This document shows positions 35,567 to 45,638 of a stretch of DNA of 64,000 nt, one piece after another; positions within the stretch are counted from its first letter, which is position 1, and each line of letters begins with the position of its first letter. This DNA comes from an uncultured Aquimarina sp. (GTDB lineage: Bacteria; Bacteroidota; Bacteroidia; Flavobacteriales; Flavobacteriaceae), in the NCBI GenBank assembly GCA_947493035.1, contig CANLOW010000003.1, positions 62,001 through 126,000 of the forward strand, written 5' to 3'. The notes under the pieces are model-generated. The model worked only from the letters and a program-made list of their open reading frames with translations, ran no database searches and was not told where the DNA came from. Position numbers and translations under genes: made by a program.

Positions 35567-38056
35567 CTATTCTTCTTCATTAGTATCAGTTTCTCCTTCA
35601 ACGTCGTCGATATCGTCTTCATTTTGCATCACTTTAGCAACAGCAGCAATAGAATCTTTTCCTTTAAGATTAATTAATTTAACCCCTTGTGCTGCACGCC
35701 CCATGACACGCATTTCTTCTACAGACATACGGATTGCAATACCTGATTTATTAATGATCATTAAATCATCTGAATCCGTAACATTTTTAATCGCTACAAG
35801 CTCACCTGTTTTATCAGTTACAGATATTGTCTTAACACCTTTACCTCCACGGTTAGTTGTTCTGTAGGCATCTAAACTAGAACGCTTACCATAACCATTT
35901 TCAGAAACTACTAGAATGTTACTTTCTAAATCGTTTACGGCAACCATACCGATTACTTCGTCATTTTCATGTGCAAGTGTTATACCTCGAACCCCTGAAG
36001 CTGTACGCCCCATAGGTCTCGTTTTTGCTTCTTCAAAACGAATACATTTACCAGATTTCAGCGCCATCATCACTTCACTTTCTCCATTAGTCAGCTTAGC
36101 TTCTAATAACTCGTCACCTTCTTTAATAGTAATAGCATTTACACCATTAGCTCGAGGACGAGAATACTGCTCTAGAGAAGTCTTTTTAACTTGACCTTTC
36201 TTCGTTGCCATGATTACATAATGATTCTTAATGTAATCTTCCTCTTTCAAGTCTTGAGTACAAACAAAAGCCTTTACCTTGTCATTTTGCTCGATATTAA
36301 TCAAGTTTTGAATAGCACGCCCTTTACTCGTTTTAGTACCTTCAGGAATTTCGAAAACTCTCATCCAGAAACACTTCCCTTTTTGCGTAAAGAACAACAT
36401 ATATTGATGATTCGTACCAACAAATAGGTGCTCTAAGAAATCTTGATTACGTGTAGTACTTCCTTTTTGTCCTACACCTCCTCTAGCCTGCTTTTTATAT
36501 TCTATAAGTGGAGTACGTTTGATATAACCTGCGTGAGAAATTGTAATCACAACTTTCTCATTAGGAATCATATCCTCTATACTGAAATCTCCTCCTGCAT
36601 ATTCGATAACAGAACGTCTTCCGTCATCATATTTATCTTTTATGTGAGCAAGTTCGTCTTTGATGATTTGCATACGACGTTCCTTCTTCGCAAGGATGTC
36701 TTTCAAATCATCAATAGTCAATTTCAACTCATCATATTCTGCTCGAAGCTTATCTTGCTCTAGACCCGTTAACTGACGTAAACGCATCTCCACAATAGCT
36801 TTAGCTTGAATTTCAGAAAGCTCAAAACGCTTGATCAAATTATTACGTGCTTCTTCAGCATTTGATGAGGCTCTGATGATCGCAATAACTTCATCAATAT
36901 TATCAGAAGCAATAATCAAACCTTCTAAGATATGAGCACGTTCTTCAGCCTTTCGAAGCTCATATTCTGTACGTCTTACTACTACTTCATGGCGATGTTC
37001 TACGAAATAATGAATCAATTCTTTCAGATTCAATAATCGAGGTCTACCGTTTACCAGTGCAATATTATTTACACTAAATGAAGTTTGTAATTGTGTGTAC
37101 TTGTATAATGTATTCAATACAATATTAGGAATAGCATCACGCTTTAACACATAAACGATACGCATTCCTTTACGATCCGATTCATCTCTAATAGAAGAAA
37201 TACCTTCTATTTTTTTATCATTGATTAAATCAGCTGTCTTCTTAATCATATCAGCCTTATTGACTTGATATGGAATCTCAGAAACAATAATACACTCACG
37301 ACCTTTAACCTCTTCGATACGCGCTTTAGCACGCATTACAATACGACCACGACCAGTTTTAAATGCTTCACGAACACCGTCATAACCATAGATAGTACCA
37401 CCAGTAGGGAAATCAGGAGCTTTAACATGTTCCATCAAGCCTTCAATCTCAATGTCATTATCTTCAATATAAGCCACAGTAGCATCTACAACTTCTCCAA
37501 GATTATGAGGAGGCATATTTGTTGCCATACCTACAGCAATACCACTAGCTCCGTTAACTAACAACCCTGGTATTCTTGTTGGTAAAACAGTAGGTTCTTT
37601 TAAAGTATCGTCAAAATTTAACGAGTGATCTACAGTTTCTTTGTCTATATCAGCTAACATATCCTCAGAAATCTTGCGCATACGTGCCTCCGTATAACGC
37701 ATTGCTGCAGGGCTATCACCATCTACAGATCCAAAGTTACCTTGACCATCTACAAGCATATATCGCATACTCCACTCCTGTGCCATACGCACCATTGCAT
37801 CATATACCGATGTATCTCCGTGAGGGTGATACTTACCTAGTACCTCTCCAACTATTCTTGCTGATTTCTTGTGTGCACTACTTGCTCTTACACCTAATTC
37901 GTACATTCCATAAAGTACCCTACGATGTACAGGTTTCAAACCATCTCGTACGTCTGGTAAAGCCCTAGAAACAATAACTGACATCGAATAATCGATGTAA
38001 GCTGACTTCATTTGGTCTTCAATATTAATAGGAATGAGCCTTTCTCCTTCTGCCAT
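35567..38056 (-). CDS. gyrA: DNA gyrase subunit A
   Basis: The 829-residue subunit breaks and rejoins DNA in the A2B2 gyrase. The catalytic Tyr121 lies in [10 protein letters not shown]. The quinolone-determining region [17 protein letters not shown] has Asp81/Ser83/Asp86 in the sensitive-type pattern. The C-terminal beta-pinwheel carries the GyrA box as [10 protein letters not shown], a variant of QRRGGKG. The tail ends in an acidic stretch ([16 protein letters not shown]). It is divergent from clpC across a 331-base region. Length and box identify GyrA rather than ParC. Confidence 0.98.
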   Translation of the reverse strand: MAEGERLIPINIEDQMKSAYIDYSMSVIVSRALPDVRDGLKPVHRRVLYGMYELGVRASSAHKKSARIVGEVLGKYHPHGDTSVYDAMVRMAQEWSMRYMLVDGQGNFGSVDGDSPAAMRYTEARMRKISEDMLADIDKETVDHSLNFDDTLKEPTVLPTRIPGLLVNGASGIAVGMATNMPPHNLGEVVDATVAYIEDNDIEIEGLMEHVKAPDFPTGGTIYGYDGVREAFKTGRGRIVMRAKARIEEVKGRECIIVSEIPYQVNKADMIKKTADLINDKKIEGISSIRDESDRKGMRIVYVLKRDAIPNIVLNTLYKYTQLQTSFSVNNIALVNGRPRLLNLKELIHYFVEHRHEVVVRRTEYELRKAEERAHILEGLIIASDNIDEVIAIIRASSNAEEARNNLIKRFELSEIQAKAIVEMRLRQLTGLEQDKLRAEYDELKLTIDDLKDILAKKERRMQIIKDELAHIKDKYDDGRRSVIEYAGGDFSIEDMIPNEKVVITISHAGYIKRTPLIEYKKQARGGVGQKGSTTRNQDFLEHLFVGTNHQYMLFFTQKGKCFWMRVFEIPEGTKTSKGRAIQNLINIEQNDKVKAFVCTQDLKEEDYIKNHYVIMATKKGQVKKTSLEQYSRPRANGVNAITIKEGDELLEAKLTNGESEVMMALKSGKCIRFEEAKTRPMGRTASGVRGITLAHENDEVIGMVAVNDLESNILVVSENGYGKRSSLDAYRTTNRGGKGVKTISVTDKTGELVAIKNVTDSDDLMIINKSGIAIRMSVEEMRVMGRAAQGVKLINLKGKDSIAAVAKVMQNEDDIDDVEGETDTNEEE

Positions 38057-38387
38057 AATTATTAGTAATTAGTAGAAAATTCTACGTAGCAAAATAGGAA
38101 ATAAACAGCGTATTTAGACTAGGGTCTACTTTTAATATTTACTATTTATTAACAATAGATACAGTTCTAAACGTTAATAAGTAATCACGAAAAACAGACA
38201 AAAATTCATGACAGTTTATAATATTTGGTAAAAGGGTATGACTATTGTATTGTAGTCTTGTACAAAAGCGTTATTTTTAACTTAACGTAAGGCTAAACCC
38301 TTAAGGGTTACCCATTTATTTTAAAATCAATTCAACAAAACATTCTATAATCAAACCTATAGAGTTGTTGATCAAAATACTAAGCGT
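38057..38387. other. Divergent control region gyrA/clpC
   Basis: No gene is seen in these 331 bases. A perfect 14-base palindrome AACCCTTAAGGGTT lies at 38296-38309, about 80 bases ahead of clpC, and could be an operator. Neither side shows an exact TAnnTTTG; ATTTTG on the gyrA side (38089-38094 region) is close. Supercoiling-sensitive or stress-sigma promoters may be used instead. Confidence 0.5.
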
Positions 38388-40949
38388 ATGGATGATAATT
38401 TTTCAGGAAGAGTAAAAGATGTTATTGCATATAGTAAAGAAGAAGCGTTACGCCTAGGTCATGACTTCATTGGTACTGAACACCTAATGTTAGGTCTTTT
38501 AAGAGATGGCGGCGGAAAAGCTATCGATATACTTTATGCATTAGATGTAGACTTAAGTCACTTACGCAGAAAAGTAGAAATTCTTACCCCTGCAAATTCT
38601 AATGTTGCAGTGGCATCTAATGAAAAAAAGAATTTACACTTAACACGTCAAGCTGAACGTGCTTTGAAAACTACCTTTTTAGAAGCGAAACTATTTCATA
38701 GTACAACAATTAACACAGCTCATTTGTTACTATGTATACTTCGTAATGATAATGACCCAACCACCAAATTATTGAATCGACTTAAAATTGATTACGATGC
38801 CGTAAAAGATCAATTTAAAGGAATGATACATGAAGATGACAATAGTTTCGATCTTCCATTAGCTGATTCTTCTTTCCCTGAAGGAAGTGACGATGGAGAT
38901 GAAGGGGAAAGAGAAAATTTTGGAACCGGAGCTACTGGTAATAATCCTAGTGCTAAAGCCTCAAAAAAATCTACTACACCTGTATTAGATAATTTCGGTA
39001 GAGACTTAACCGCAATGGCCGAAGACGGAAAATTAGATCCTGTTGTCGGTCGTGAAAAAGAAATTGAACGTGTATCTCAAATTTTAAGTCGTAGAAAGAA
39101 AAATAATCCACTATTAATAGGTGAACCTGGTGTAGGTAAATCAGCTATTGCTGAAGGGTTAGCTTTACGTATTACACAGCGAAAGGTTTCTCGCATTTTA
39201 TTTGGAAAAAGAGTAATTACACTAGATTTAGCTAGTCTAGTTGCAGGAACCAAATACCGTGGACAATTCGAAGAGCGAATGAAAGCGGTGATGAATGAGT
39301 TAGAAAAGAATGATGATATTATTCTTTTCATTGACGAAATTCACACTATAGTTGGTGCTGGTGGTGCTACAGGAAGCTTAGATGCATCTAATATGTTTAA
39401 GCCTGCTTTAGCTAGAGGTGAAATACAATGTATTGGCGCTACTACCCTAGATGAATATCGAAATTCTATAGAAAAAGATGGTGCTTTAGAAAGACGTTTC
39501 CAAAAAGTAATCGTCGAGCCTACTAACATTGAAGAAACAATAGAGATTCTGAATAATGTTAAAGGCAAATATGAAGAACATCATAATGTAATATATACAC
39601 CTGAAGCTCTTGAAGCTTGTGTAAAATTAACGAATCGTTATATGACAGATCGTTTTTTACCAGACAAGGCTATTGATGCTTTAGATGAAGCTGGGTCTCG
39701 TGTACATATTACAAATATCGATGTCCCTAAGATGATTCTTGATCTTGAACGTAAATTAGAAGAAGTTCGAGAACTAAAAAATAGTGTCGTAAAAAAGCAG
39801 AAATACGAAGAAGCTGCCAAATTGCGAGATGATGAAAAAAATATTGAAAAGCAATTAAAAGCAGAACAAGAACGCTGGGAAGAAGAAGCTAAAGCGCATA
39901 AGGAAGTTGTAGACGAAAACAGTGTAGCTGATGTGGTATCTATGATGACAGGTATTCCCGTGAATCGTATTGCTCAGACGGAAATTGCAAAATTAGCTGA
40001 CTTACCAAATCTTATTCAAGGAAAAGTAATAGGTCAAGACCAAGCTGTAGAAAAGGTTGTGAAGGCAATTCAACGTAACAGAGCTGGTTTAAAAGACCCA
40101 AACAAACCTATCGGATCATTTATCTTTTTAGGTCAAACTGGTGTTGGAAAAACCCAATTAGCAAAAGTTCTTGCCAAAGAACTTTTTGATAGCGAAGAAG
40201 CTTTGATCAGAGTTGATATGAGTGAATATATGGAGAAGTTTGCTATTTCTCGCTTAGTAGGTGCACCTCCTGGATATGTAGGTTACGAAGAAGGTGGTCA
40301 ATTAACTGAAAAAGTCCGCAGAAAGCCATATGCAGTTGTTCTTTTAGATGAAATTGAAAAGGCGCATCCTGATGTATTTAATATGTTATTGCAAGTGCTA
40401 GATGATGGATACTTGACTGATAGCTTAGGACGCAAGATTGATTTTAGAAATGCTATCATTATTATGACTTCTAATATTGGAGCTCGTAAATTAAAAGAAT
40501 TTGGAACTGGAGTTGGTTTTGGAACTGCTTCGCAAAAATCTCAAGCTGATGCAAATGCTAAAAGTGTCATCGAAGGTGCTTTAAAAAAAGCTTTTGCTCC
40601 TGAATTTTTAAATCGTATCGATGATGTTGTCGTATTTAACGCACTAGAGCGTGAAGATATTCACAAAATTATTGATATTGAACTTGAAAAATTATTTGTT
40701 CGTATTAAAGATCTTGGTTACAACCTTTCTTTAAGCGAAAAAGCTAAAGATTATATTGCTGATAAAGGCTTTGACAAACAATATGGCGCAAGACCATTAA
40801 AGAGAGCTATACAAAAGTATATTGAAGATACTCTAGCGGAAGAAATTGTACAATCCAAATTAAAAGAAGGTGATTCTATTTTTATGGATCTTGATCAGGA
40901 GAATAGTGAATTAACTATTAAGATAGATGCTGATAAAATAGCTAAGTAA
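38388..40949 (+). CDS. clpC: ATP-dependent Clp protease ATP-binding subunit ClpC
   Basis: The 853-residue AAA+ unfoldase feeds proteins to ClpP. The order is: N-domain with two Clp_N repeats ([44 protein letters not shown]), a Gly/Asp-rich linker (residues 165-190), AAA-1 with Walker [11 protein letters not shown] and Walker [10 protein letters not shown], a UVR-type middle segment ([15 protein letters not shown]), AAA-2 with [11 protein letters not shown] and [12 protein letters not shown], and a D2-small domain. The short middle domain marks ClpC rather than ClpB. No CtsR/McsAB genes are adjacent, as usual in Bacteroidota. The start ATG at 38388 opens with [11 protein letters not shown]. 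Confidence 0.96.
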   Translation: MDDNFSGRVKDVIAYSKEEALRLGHDFIGTEHLMLGLLRDGGGKAIDILYALDVDLSHLRRKVEILTPANSNVAVASNEKKNLHLTRQAERALKTTFLEAKLFHSTTINTAHLLLCILRNDNDPTTKLLNRLKIDYDAVKDQFKGMIHEDDNSFDLPLADSSFPEGSDDGDEGERENFGTGATGNNPSAKASKKSTTPVLDNFGRDLTAMAEDGKLDPVVGREKEIERVSQILSRRKKNNPLLIGEPGVGKSAIAEGLALRITQRKVSRILFGKRVITLDLASLVAGTKYRGQFEERMKAVMNELEKNDDIILFIDEIHTIVGAGGATGSLDASNMFKPALARGEIQCIGATTLDEYRNSIEKDGALERRFQKVIVEPTNIEETIEILNNVKGKYEEHHNVIYTPEALEACVKLTNRYMTDRFLPDKAIDALDEAGSRVHITNIDVPKMILDLERKLEEVRELKNSVVKKQKYEEAAKLRDDEKNIEKQLKAEQERWEEEAKAHKEVVDENSVADVVSMMTGIPVNRIAQTEIAKLADLPNLIQGKVIGQDQAVEKVVKAIQRNRAGLKDPNKPIGSFIFLGQTGVGKTQLAKVLAKELFDSEEALIRVDMSEYMEKFAISRLVGAPPGYVGYEEGGQLTEKVRRKPYAVVLLDEIEKAHPDVFNMLLQVLDDGYLTDSLGRKIDFRNAIIIMTSNIGARKLKEFGTGVGFGTASQKSQADANAKSVIEGALKKAFAPEFLNRIDDVVVFNALEREDIHKIIDIELEKLFVRIKDLGYNLSLSEKAKDYIADKGFDKQYGARPLKRAIQKYIEDTLAEEIVQSKLKEGDSIFMDLDQENSELTIKIDADKIAK

Positions 40950-40996
40950 AGACCTTATAGACAGACTCTAAAAAATAATTGACATATAATCACATT

Positions 40997-41028
40997 AAAC
41001 CTTTGAAGCTTATTTCAAAGGTTTTTTT
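40997..41028 (+). terminator. Terminator of clpC
   Basis: AAACCTTTGAA (40997-41007) pairs with TTCAAAGGTTT (41014-41024), followed by more T. It lies 48 bases after the stop. Confidence 0.88.
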
Positions 41029-41181
41029 ACATATAGAATGAAGGATCAGTTGAAAACTTATGAAACATTGTATTCATTTTGCATATCACTCCACTATCTT
41101 TTAAAAAATAATAATGAAGCCTACTCATTAGAAATCACAAATCATTCTTTTAAACTGAAAATAATATATAATTAAGAAGAT

Positions 41182-41197
41182 TTCCACCTAGGTGGAA
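41182..41197. promoter_or_regulatory. Perfect 16-base palindrome
   Basis: TTCCACCTAGGTGGAA stands alone in AT-rich intergenic DNA. It has no T-run, so it is not a terminator. The GC-rich centre suggests a protein-binding site or the remnant of a mobile element end. Confidence 0.4.
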
Positions 41198-41372
41198 GAG
41201 ACGGTAACTTTGCTTTCCCATATCTTTTTAGGCAATCATTATCTATTTTATTAGTGAAACTATCTCAACTTAAAGCATAAAGTAATTGAACTCTGTAAAA
41301 TCATATATCTAAGTTTTACTGAATAGTCAATTTATTATCAGCTTATTTTAAGACGTTACAATACTAAAAGAG

Positions 41373-41400
41373 AAAAGCCACATCTTTCGATGTGGCTTTT
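41373..41400 (-). terminator. Terminator of the first T9SS-tail gene
   Basis: A 12-base perfect stem AAAAGCCACATC / GATGTGGCTTTT with a TTTC loop (plus-strand view). It lies 20 bases after the minus-strand stop at 41421. Confidence 0.9.
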
Positions 41401-41420
41401 GAAATATAAAAAATCTATTC

Positions 41421-42068
41421 TTAGAATTTCACAACCTTAGTTGTACCGTTTTCTGCAGCAATGATGTAAACACCATCAACTAAACCAGCTAAAGAAATAG
41501 TAGCAGAAGAACCTTCAGCAACTACACTACCAGCTAAGTTGTATACAGAATAATCTCCAGCTTTTGCTAAAGTAACCTCATCAGAATCTGAATCGTAAGA
41601 GAAGTCAGATAATTCAACTGATGAAAGGTCATCTACTGATAAAGATGATGTAATAGTAATAGGAACTATAGCAGAATTAGAAAAGATATCAGCACCCATT
41701 CCATCCAATTTATAAGTAACATATTGCAAAAACTCATAAGATTCCCCATCAGGTAAATCAGATGAAGCTACAATATCACTAGGCACTGTATATGTAATAG
41801 AACCTGAACCAGTCTGCGTTGTAACTAAATCAAATTCTTGTTGAGCACCAATATTATTTGTAACAACAGTACCTGATGCGTCTACTGTCCTTAGTAAAGC
41901 AAAAGAAAATCCCGTCGTGTTATTCTCACCAGAATCGAAGCTGTAATCAGCATCAATTGTACCTCCTAATTCAACCTCTGTAGGTAAGGTATTAGTAAAT
42001 TCCATTGTTTGAGCAAAAGCCCCTAAAGATAAAAGAGCTGCAGCTAGAGCTAAAGTAATTTTTTTCAT
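41421..42068 (-). CDS. Small secreted protein with T9SS type A sorting tail (paralogue 1)
   Basis: The 215-residue protein has the signal peptide MKKITLALAAALLSLGAFAQ. The middle (residues 20-140) is beta-rich (TLPTEVELGGTIDADYSFDS; SGSITYTVPSDIVAS), like an immunoglobulin-like domain. The C-terminal 70 residues form a type A tail: DFSYDSDSDEVTLAKAGDYS, VYNLAGSVVAEGSS, ISLAGLVDGVYIIAAENG, TKVVKF. The tail is almost the same as that of the next gene upstream, but the middle domains differ. It should be cleaved by PorU and placed on the surface or released. Binding partner unknown. It has its own promoter and terminator. Confidence 0.85.
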   Translation of the reverse strand: MKKITLALAAALLSLGAFAQTMEFTNTLPTEVELGGTIDADYSFDSGENNTTGFSFALLRTVDASGTVVTNNIGAQQEFDLVTTQTGSGSITYTVPSDIVASSDLPDGESYEFLQYVTYKLDGMGADIFSNSAIVPITITSSLSVDDLSSVELSDFSYDSDSDEVTLAKAGDYSVYNLAGSVVAEGSSATISLAGLVDGVYIIAAENGTTKVVKF

Positions 42069-42097
42069 AATTAATTGTGTTAAATTTTTATTATTCT

Positions 42098-42128
42098 CAA
42101 AAATACTTTTTTTTTCAGCTAATTACAA
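42098..42128 (-). promoter_or_regulatory. Promoter for paralogue 1
   Basis: On the minus strand TTG (42126-42128), 20 bases, TATTTTTG (42098-42105). Start expected near 42091, leaving a leader of about 23 bases. Confidence 0.65.
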
Positions 42129-42150
42129 ACCCGTTAACTTTTTTTTATAA

Positions 42151-42182
42151 AAAAGCAGCATCCAAAGAAGAATGCTGCTTTT
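42151..42182 (-). terminator. Terminator of the second T9SS-tail gene
   Basis: AAAAGCAGCAT (42151-42161) pairs with ATGCTGCTTTT (42172-42182); a T-run follows on the minus strand. It separates the two paralogues into single-gene transcripts. Confidence 0.88.
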
Positions 42183-42212
42183 AATAATATAATTCTTTTA
42201 TTTATTTACTGT

Positions 42213-42956
42213 CTAGTATTTTACAACCTTTGAAGTACCTTGCTTAGTAGCCACGATATAAACACCATCAACTAAACCAGCTAAAGAAATTACAGAAGAA
42301 GAACCTTCTGCAACAACACTACCTGCTAAGTTGTATACTGAATAATCAGATGAAACATCTAAAGTGATTTCGTCAGAATCTGCGTCGTAAGTAAAGCTAG
42401 ATAATGCTCCCTTTGTTAAGCTATCAACACTTAATATTTGTTCAGAAATTCCAACAACATAATTTACAAAATTCTGATCATCTTGAGGATTCAATCCTGA
42501 AATTTGCAATATATAATTGTAACCTGCAACATAACCTTCAGTTTCAGCCACAGGAAGAGTTCCATCTGGAACTATAACATCAACTTTAGCAATACCATCT
42601 GTAAAATCATCCGCTGTTAACGTAGCCAATATAGTTTCATTGTCAGCATTCCAAGCCAAAGGTTCAGTACCAAAACCATTTCTAAAGAACTTAACTTCGA
42701 TAGTTTCCCCAACAGCTGCGTTTGTAGGATCAAAATCTTCTATCTCTAAAGAAATAGCTTTATTTTCATTATCAAATATCACTGTAGGTACTCCATCCCA
42801 AGCATAATCACTAAAACTTCCTGCTGATGCTGCTAGATCTGGTCTAAATTGGAAAAAGTCACCTAAATTTAAACTAACAACTGGAAACACTCTATCTTCC
42901 TGCGAGAAACCTGTCATTGACAACAACAAAGCTGCTAATAATGTAATTTTTTTCAT
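42213..42956 (-). CDS. Small secreted protein with T9SS type A sorting tail (paralogue 2)
   Basis: About 247 residues from the ATG at 42956, which begins the signal peptide MKKITLLAALLLSMTGFSQ. A start 20 codons earlier would precede it with a second hydrophobic stretch and is unlikely. The body (ISLEIEDFDPTNAAVGETIE; YVAGYNYILQISGLNPQDDQ) looks like an Ig-like domain but does not align with paralogue 1 by eye. The tail does: DYSVYNLAGSVVAEGSS, VISLAGLVDGVYIVATKQG, SKVVKY. Function unknown; surface or secreted. Confidence 0.83.
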   Translation of the reverse strand: MKKITLLAALLLSMTGFSQEDRVFPVVSLNLGDFFQFRPDLAASAGSFSDYAWDGVPTVIFDNENKAISLEIEDFDPTNAAVGETIEVKFFRNGFGTEPLAWNADNETILATLTADDFTDGIAKVDVIVPDGTLPVAETEGYVAGYNYILQISGLNPQDDQNFVNYVVGISEQILSVDSLTKGALSSFTYDADSDEITLDVSSDYSVYNLAGSVVAEGSSSVISLAGLVDGVYIVATKQGTSKVVKY

Positions 42957-43115
42957 AATATTATAATTGATTAATTTTTTGATAAATATATAAACAAAAC
43001 ACATATAACAAAACAAAAAAATGAATTTTATATATTTTTTAATAAAAAAACATTGCGAAAACGATGTTTATTAATATCAAAATTCGTTATACATTTACAA
43101 ACACAACGACTATAA

Positions 43116-43448
43116 ATGCTTATAAAATCTAGGGTTTGGTTAGAAAGTGATGGAAATGTGGTTCTTGGAAACGGCAGAGTTACACTATTGAAAAAAATTA
43201 TAGAAAAAGGTTCGTTAAGCAAAGCTGCTAAGGAAATGGGGATTTCTTATCGCAAGGCATGGAACCTTGTAGACTCTATTAATAAGTCAAGTAAACTACC
43301 ATTTATCATTACTTCTAAAGGAGGAACTAATGGTGGTGGTACTGTCGTTACTGAATATGGTCAAAAAAAAATAGCCCAATTTGAAATGCTTAAAGAGCGT
43401 TATTATCAATTTTTAAAAGAACAAGAACATCTTTTCAATGAAGATTAA
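43116..43448 (+). CDS. ModE-type winged helix DNA-binding protein
   Basis: The 110-residue protein corresponds to the N-terminal domain of ModE only: KSRVWLESDGNVVLGNGRVT, LLKKIIEKGSLSKAAKEMGI, SYRKAWNLVDSINK, GGTNGGGTVVTEYGQKKIAQ. The molybdate-binding MOP domains of full ModE (about 260 residues) are absent. Stand-alone forms of this type are common in Bacteroidota. As first gene of the molybdopterin operon it probably controls that operon, perhaps by sensing the metal through another protein. Its end overlaps mobA by 11 bases. Confidence 0.85.
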   Translation: MLIKSRVWLESDGNVVLGNGRVTLLKKIIEKGSLSKAAKEMGISYRKAWNLVDSINKSSKLPFIITSKGGTNGGGTVVTEYGQKKIAQFEMLKERYYQFLKEQEHLFNED

Positions 43449-44004
43449 TTGTAAGGCATACATACTAGCAGGTGGTAAGAGTTCAAGAATGGGGCAAGAT
43501 AAAGCTACTATTATTTTATTTGGCAAACCATTCATTCAACATATTCATGAAACCCTGATATCATTAGGTATTTCTTGTTCTATAATTAGTTCAAATAAAA
43601 AACATGAATCTTTAGGTATACCCCTAATTAAAGATAGTGTTAAAGATATCGGTCCCTTGGGTGGTCTGAGTACTGTACTCGAAAACACCTCTTCTGAGTG
43701 GAGCTTTATTGTTAGTTGCGATATTCCACTGACTACTAAAAACAGTATTGATTGGTTAATACAACAAAACAGAGAAGGTTTTGATGCTATTATACCCATT
43801 GTAGACGGAAGGAAAAATCCGCTATTTGGTTTATATCATTCAAATTGCAAATTAAATTTAGAAAAGCAATTATCAATAAGAAATTTTAAAATGACTCATT
43901 TTTTAGATACGGTAAACACTAAATACATCATTGCCCCAAGTGCAATCGCTAAAGAACTTATCAATATAAATACTCCTAACGATTTAAAAGCTATTGTAAA
44001 ATGA
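43438..44004 (+). CDS. mobA: Molybdenum cofactor guanylyltransferase
   Basis: The 188-residue nucleotidyltransferase adds GMP to molybdopterin. It has the GTP-binding start AYILAGGKSSRMGQDKATII, then FIVSCDIPLTTKNSIDWL (metal Asp) and GRKNPLFGLYHSNCKLNLEK. Length is typical. Its presence implies that the organism makes the guanine-dinucleotide form of the cofactor, used by DMSO-reductase-family enzymes. It overlaps both neighbours (11 bases and ATGA), so it is translationally coupled. Confidence 0.9.
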   Translation: MKINCKAYILAGGKSSRMGQDKATIILFGKPFIQHIHETLISLGISCSIISSNKKHESLGIPLIKDSVKDIGPLGGLSTVLENTSSEWSFIVSCDIPLTTKNSIDWLIQQNREGFDAIIPIVDGRKNPLFGLYHSNCKLNLEKQLSIRNFKMTHFLDTVNTKYIIAPSAIAKELININTPNDLKAIVK

Positions 44005-44237
44005 GAGTATTAATACGATATTTTGGAATGATTTCTGAAAAGATTGGTATCAATGACGAGTTAATAGTATCGGGGTTTCATGACAGTGATACGCTTAAAG
44101 ATTTTTTATTTGAAAGATACCCCCCCCTAAAATCACTAGAATTCAATATTGCTATTAATCAAAAGTTAGTTACTAATAACACCCTAATTACTGAAGGAGC
44201 TGAAATTGCTTTACTCCCACCCTTTGCCGGAGGTTGA
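44001..44237 (+). CDS. moaD: Molybdopterin synthase small subunit, MoaD/ThiS family
   Basis: The 78-residue ubiquitin-like sulfur carrier starts MRVLIRYFGMISEKIG and ends LLPPFAGG. The terminal Gly-Gly is the site of adenylation and thiocarboxylation. With MoaE, encoded next, it forms molybdopterin synthase. The start overlaps the mobA stop by 4 bases (ATGA). Confidence 0.93.
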   Translation: MRVLIRYFGMISEKIGINDELIVSGFHDSDTLKDFLFERYPPLKSLEFNIAINQKLVTNNTLITEGAEIALLPPFAGG

Positions 44238-44254
44238 TTTTAAAGAAATAAATT

Positions 44255-44683
44255 ATGAAAAATTCATTTAGACAAGGTCCTATTGCTTCAGAATTTATAG
44301 GAGAAGCAATCAAAAAACACCAAAGTAAAACAACTATTGGCGCTCATGATATCTTTCTGGGACAAGTACGTGCTGATATTATAGATGAAAAAGAAGTAAC
44401 AGCTATCGAATATTCTGCCTATGAAGAAATGGCGAATACTAAGTTTCACGAAATAAGAGAAGCTGCTTTTGAGAAATATGATTTAACTTGTTCACATATA
44501 TATCACAGTCTAGGAAAAGTTAAAACTGGTGAAATTTGTCTCTTTGTATTTGTTTCTTCAGCACATCGAAGAGCAAGCTTTGAAGCACTAGAATATATGG
44601 TAGAACGTATTAAAAAGGAAGTTCCCGTTTTCGGTAAAGAAGTTTTTGAAGACGAAACTCATGTTTGGAAAGTTAATAAATAA
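44255..44683 (+). CDS. moaE: Molybdopterin synthase catalytic subunit
   Basis: The 142-residue protein has the MoaE pattern TTIGAHDIFLGQVRADIIDE, AIEYSAYEEMA, CSHIYHSLGKVKTGEICLFV, SAHRRASFEALEYMVERIKK, and the catalytic Lys region VPVFGKEVF. It moves sulfur from MoaD thiocarboxylate to precursor Z. The gene follows moaD by 17 bases. Confidence 0.95.
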   Translation: MKNSFRQGPIASEFIGEAIKKHQSKTTIGAHDIFLGQVRADIIDEKEVTAIEYSAYEEMANTKFHEIREAAFEKYDLTCSHIYHSLGKVKTGEICLFVFVSSAHRRASFEALEYMVERIKKEVPVFGKEVFEDETHVWKVNK

Positions 44684-44735
44684 CAGCTATCACAAACACA
44701 TATTGATATTTGAATATTAAACACAGCATACCAAA

Positions 44736-45638
44736 ATGGTAGATATTACTCATAAAAATAACACCTTACGAACTGCCGTTGCTCAAGCAATTGTAGAAGT
44801 TAGCAAACTGGAAACCATTGAGGCTATCAAGAATCATAAAATTCCCAAAGGAAATGTATTCGAAATGGCGAAAACAGCTGGTTTGTTTGCTGCTAAGCGT
44901 ACTAGTGATATGATTCCTGATTGTCACCCTCTTCCTATTGAATTCACTTCTGTAGAATATGCCATTGACGAATTATCAGTTAAAGTAATAGTTACTATTA
45001 AAACTATTTACAAAACAGGTATTGAAGTAGAAGCTATGCATGCCGCTTCTGTAGTTGCCTTGACTATGTATGACATGCTGAAACCTGTCGACAAGCAAGT
45101 ACAAATTTCAAATATTAAACTATTAGAAAAAAAGGGAGGCAAAAGTCATTATAAAACTGAAGGGAAACATATTAATGCAGCTGTCATTGTATGCTCTGAC
45201 ACTATAAGTGCAGGACAAAAAGAAGATAAAGCAGGAAAAGCCATCATAAAGAAATTAGAAACCAAAGAGGTTGCTATTACTGAATATACTGTTATCCCTG
45301 ATGAATTGGAAATGATTCAAGGAAAGGTTAGGGATTTATGTAAAACTAATCAACTAGTAATTTTCACAGGAGGGACTGGGTTATCTCCTAGAGATGTTAC
45401 TCCCGAAGCGATTATTCCTTTATTAGACCAACGTATTCCTGGAGTAGAAGAAGCTATTAGAAATTATGGTCAAAATCGTATGCCCTATGCTATGTTGTCA
45501 AGAAGTGTTGCTGGAGTTATTGGTAATACCATTATTTTAGCATTACCGGGATCTACTAACGGTGCTAAAGAATCTATGGACGCTATTTTCCCTGCTGTTT
45601 TGCATGCTTTCAACGTTTTAAAAGGCTCTAGACATTGA
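44736..45638 (+). CDS. moaCB: Fused MoaC-MoaB, molybdopterin biosynthesis
   Basis: The 300-residue protein joins two enzymes. Residues 1-145 are MoaC, cyclic pyranopterin phosphate synthase (MAKTAGLFAAKRTSDMIPDC, HPLPIEFT, KTGIEVEAMHAASVVALTMY, KGGKSHYKTEG). Residues 148-300 are MoaB/MogA-like (AAVIVCSDTISAGQKEDKAG, IFTGGTGLSPRDVTPEAI, PGSTNGAKESMDAIFPAVLH), which adenylates molybdopterin. Fused MoaCB is known in Bacteroidota. The MoeA partner for metal insertion is not in this window. The stop overlaps the TTG start of moaA. Confidence 0.94.
   Translation: MVDITHKNNTLRTAVAQAIVEVSKLETIEAIKNHKIPKGNVFEMAKTAGLFAAKRTSDMIPDCHPLPIEFTSVEYAIDELSVKVIVTIKTIYKTGIEVEAMHAASVVALTMYDMLKPVDKQVQISNIKLLEKKGGKSHYKTEGKHINAAVIVCSDTISAGQKEDKAGKAIIKKLETKEVAITEYTVIPDELEMIQGKVRDLCKTNQLVIFTGGTGLSPRDVTPEAIIPLLDQRIPGVEEAIRNYGQNRMPYAMLSRSVAGVIGNTIILALPGSTNGAKESMDAIFPAVLHAFNVLKGSRH

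Larger units (their letters stand above)
40950..41420. other. Intergenic region between clpC and the T9SS-tail pair
   Basis: These 471 bases hold the clpC terminator (40997-41028), the terminator of the minus-strand gene (41373-41400), and between them AT-rich DNA with a perfect 16-base palindrome TTCCACCTAGGTGGAA (41182-41197). A 45-codon frame at 41038-41175 has no support beyond being open. Confidence 0.6.

Noticed and set aside
37265..37561. 98-codon plus-strand frame and its neighbours at 35916-37968
   Set aside because: These frames are antisense to gyrA and have the repetitive Thr/Asn/Ser bias of shadow frames.
41038..41175. 45-codon frame after the clpC terminator
   Set aside because: No promoter, no signal or domain, and no sign of selection; likely chance in AT-rich DNA.
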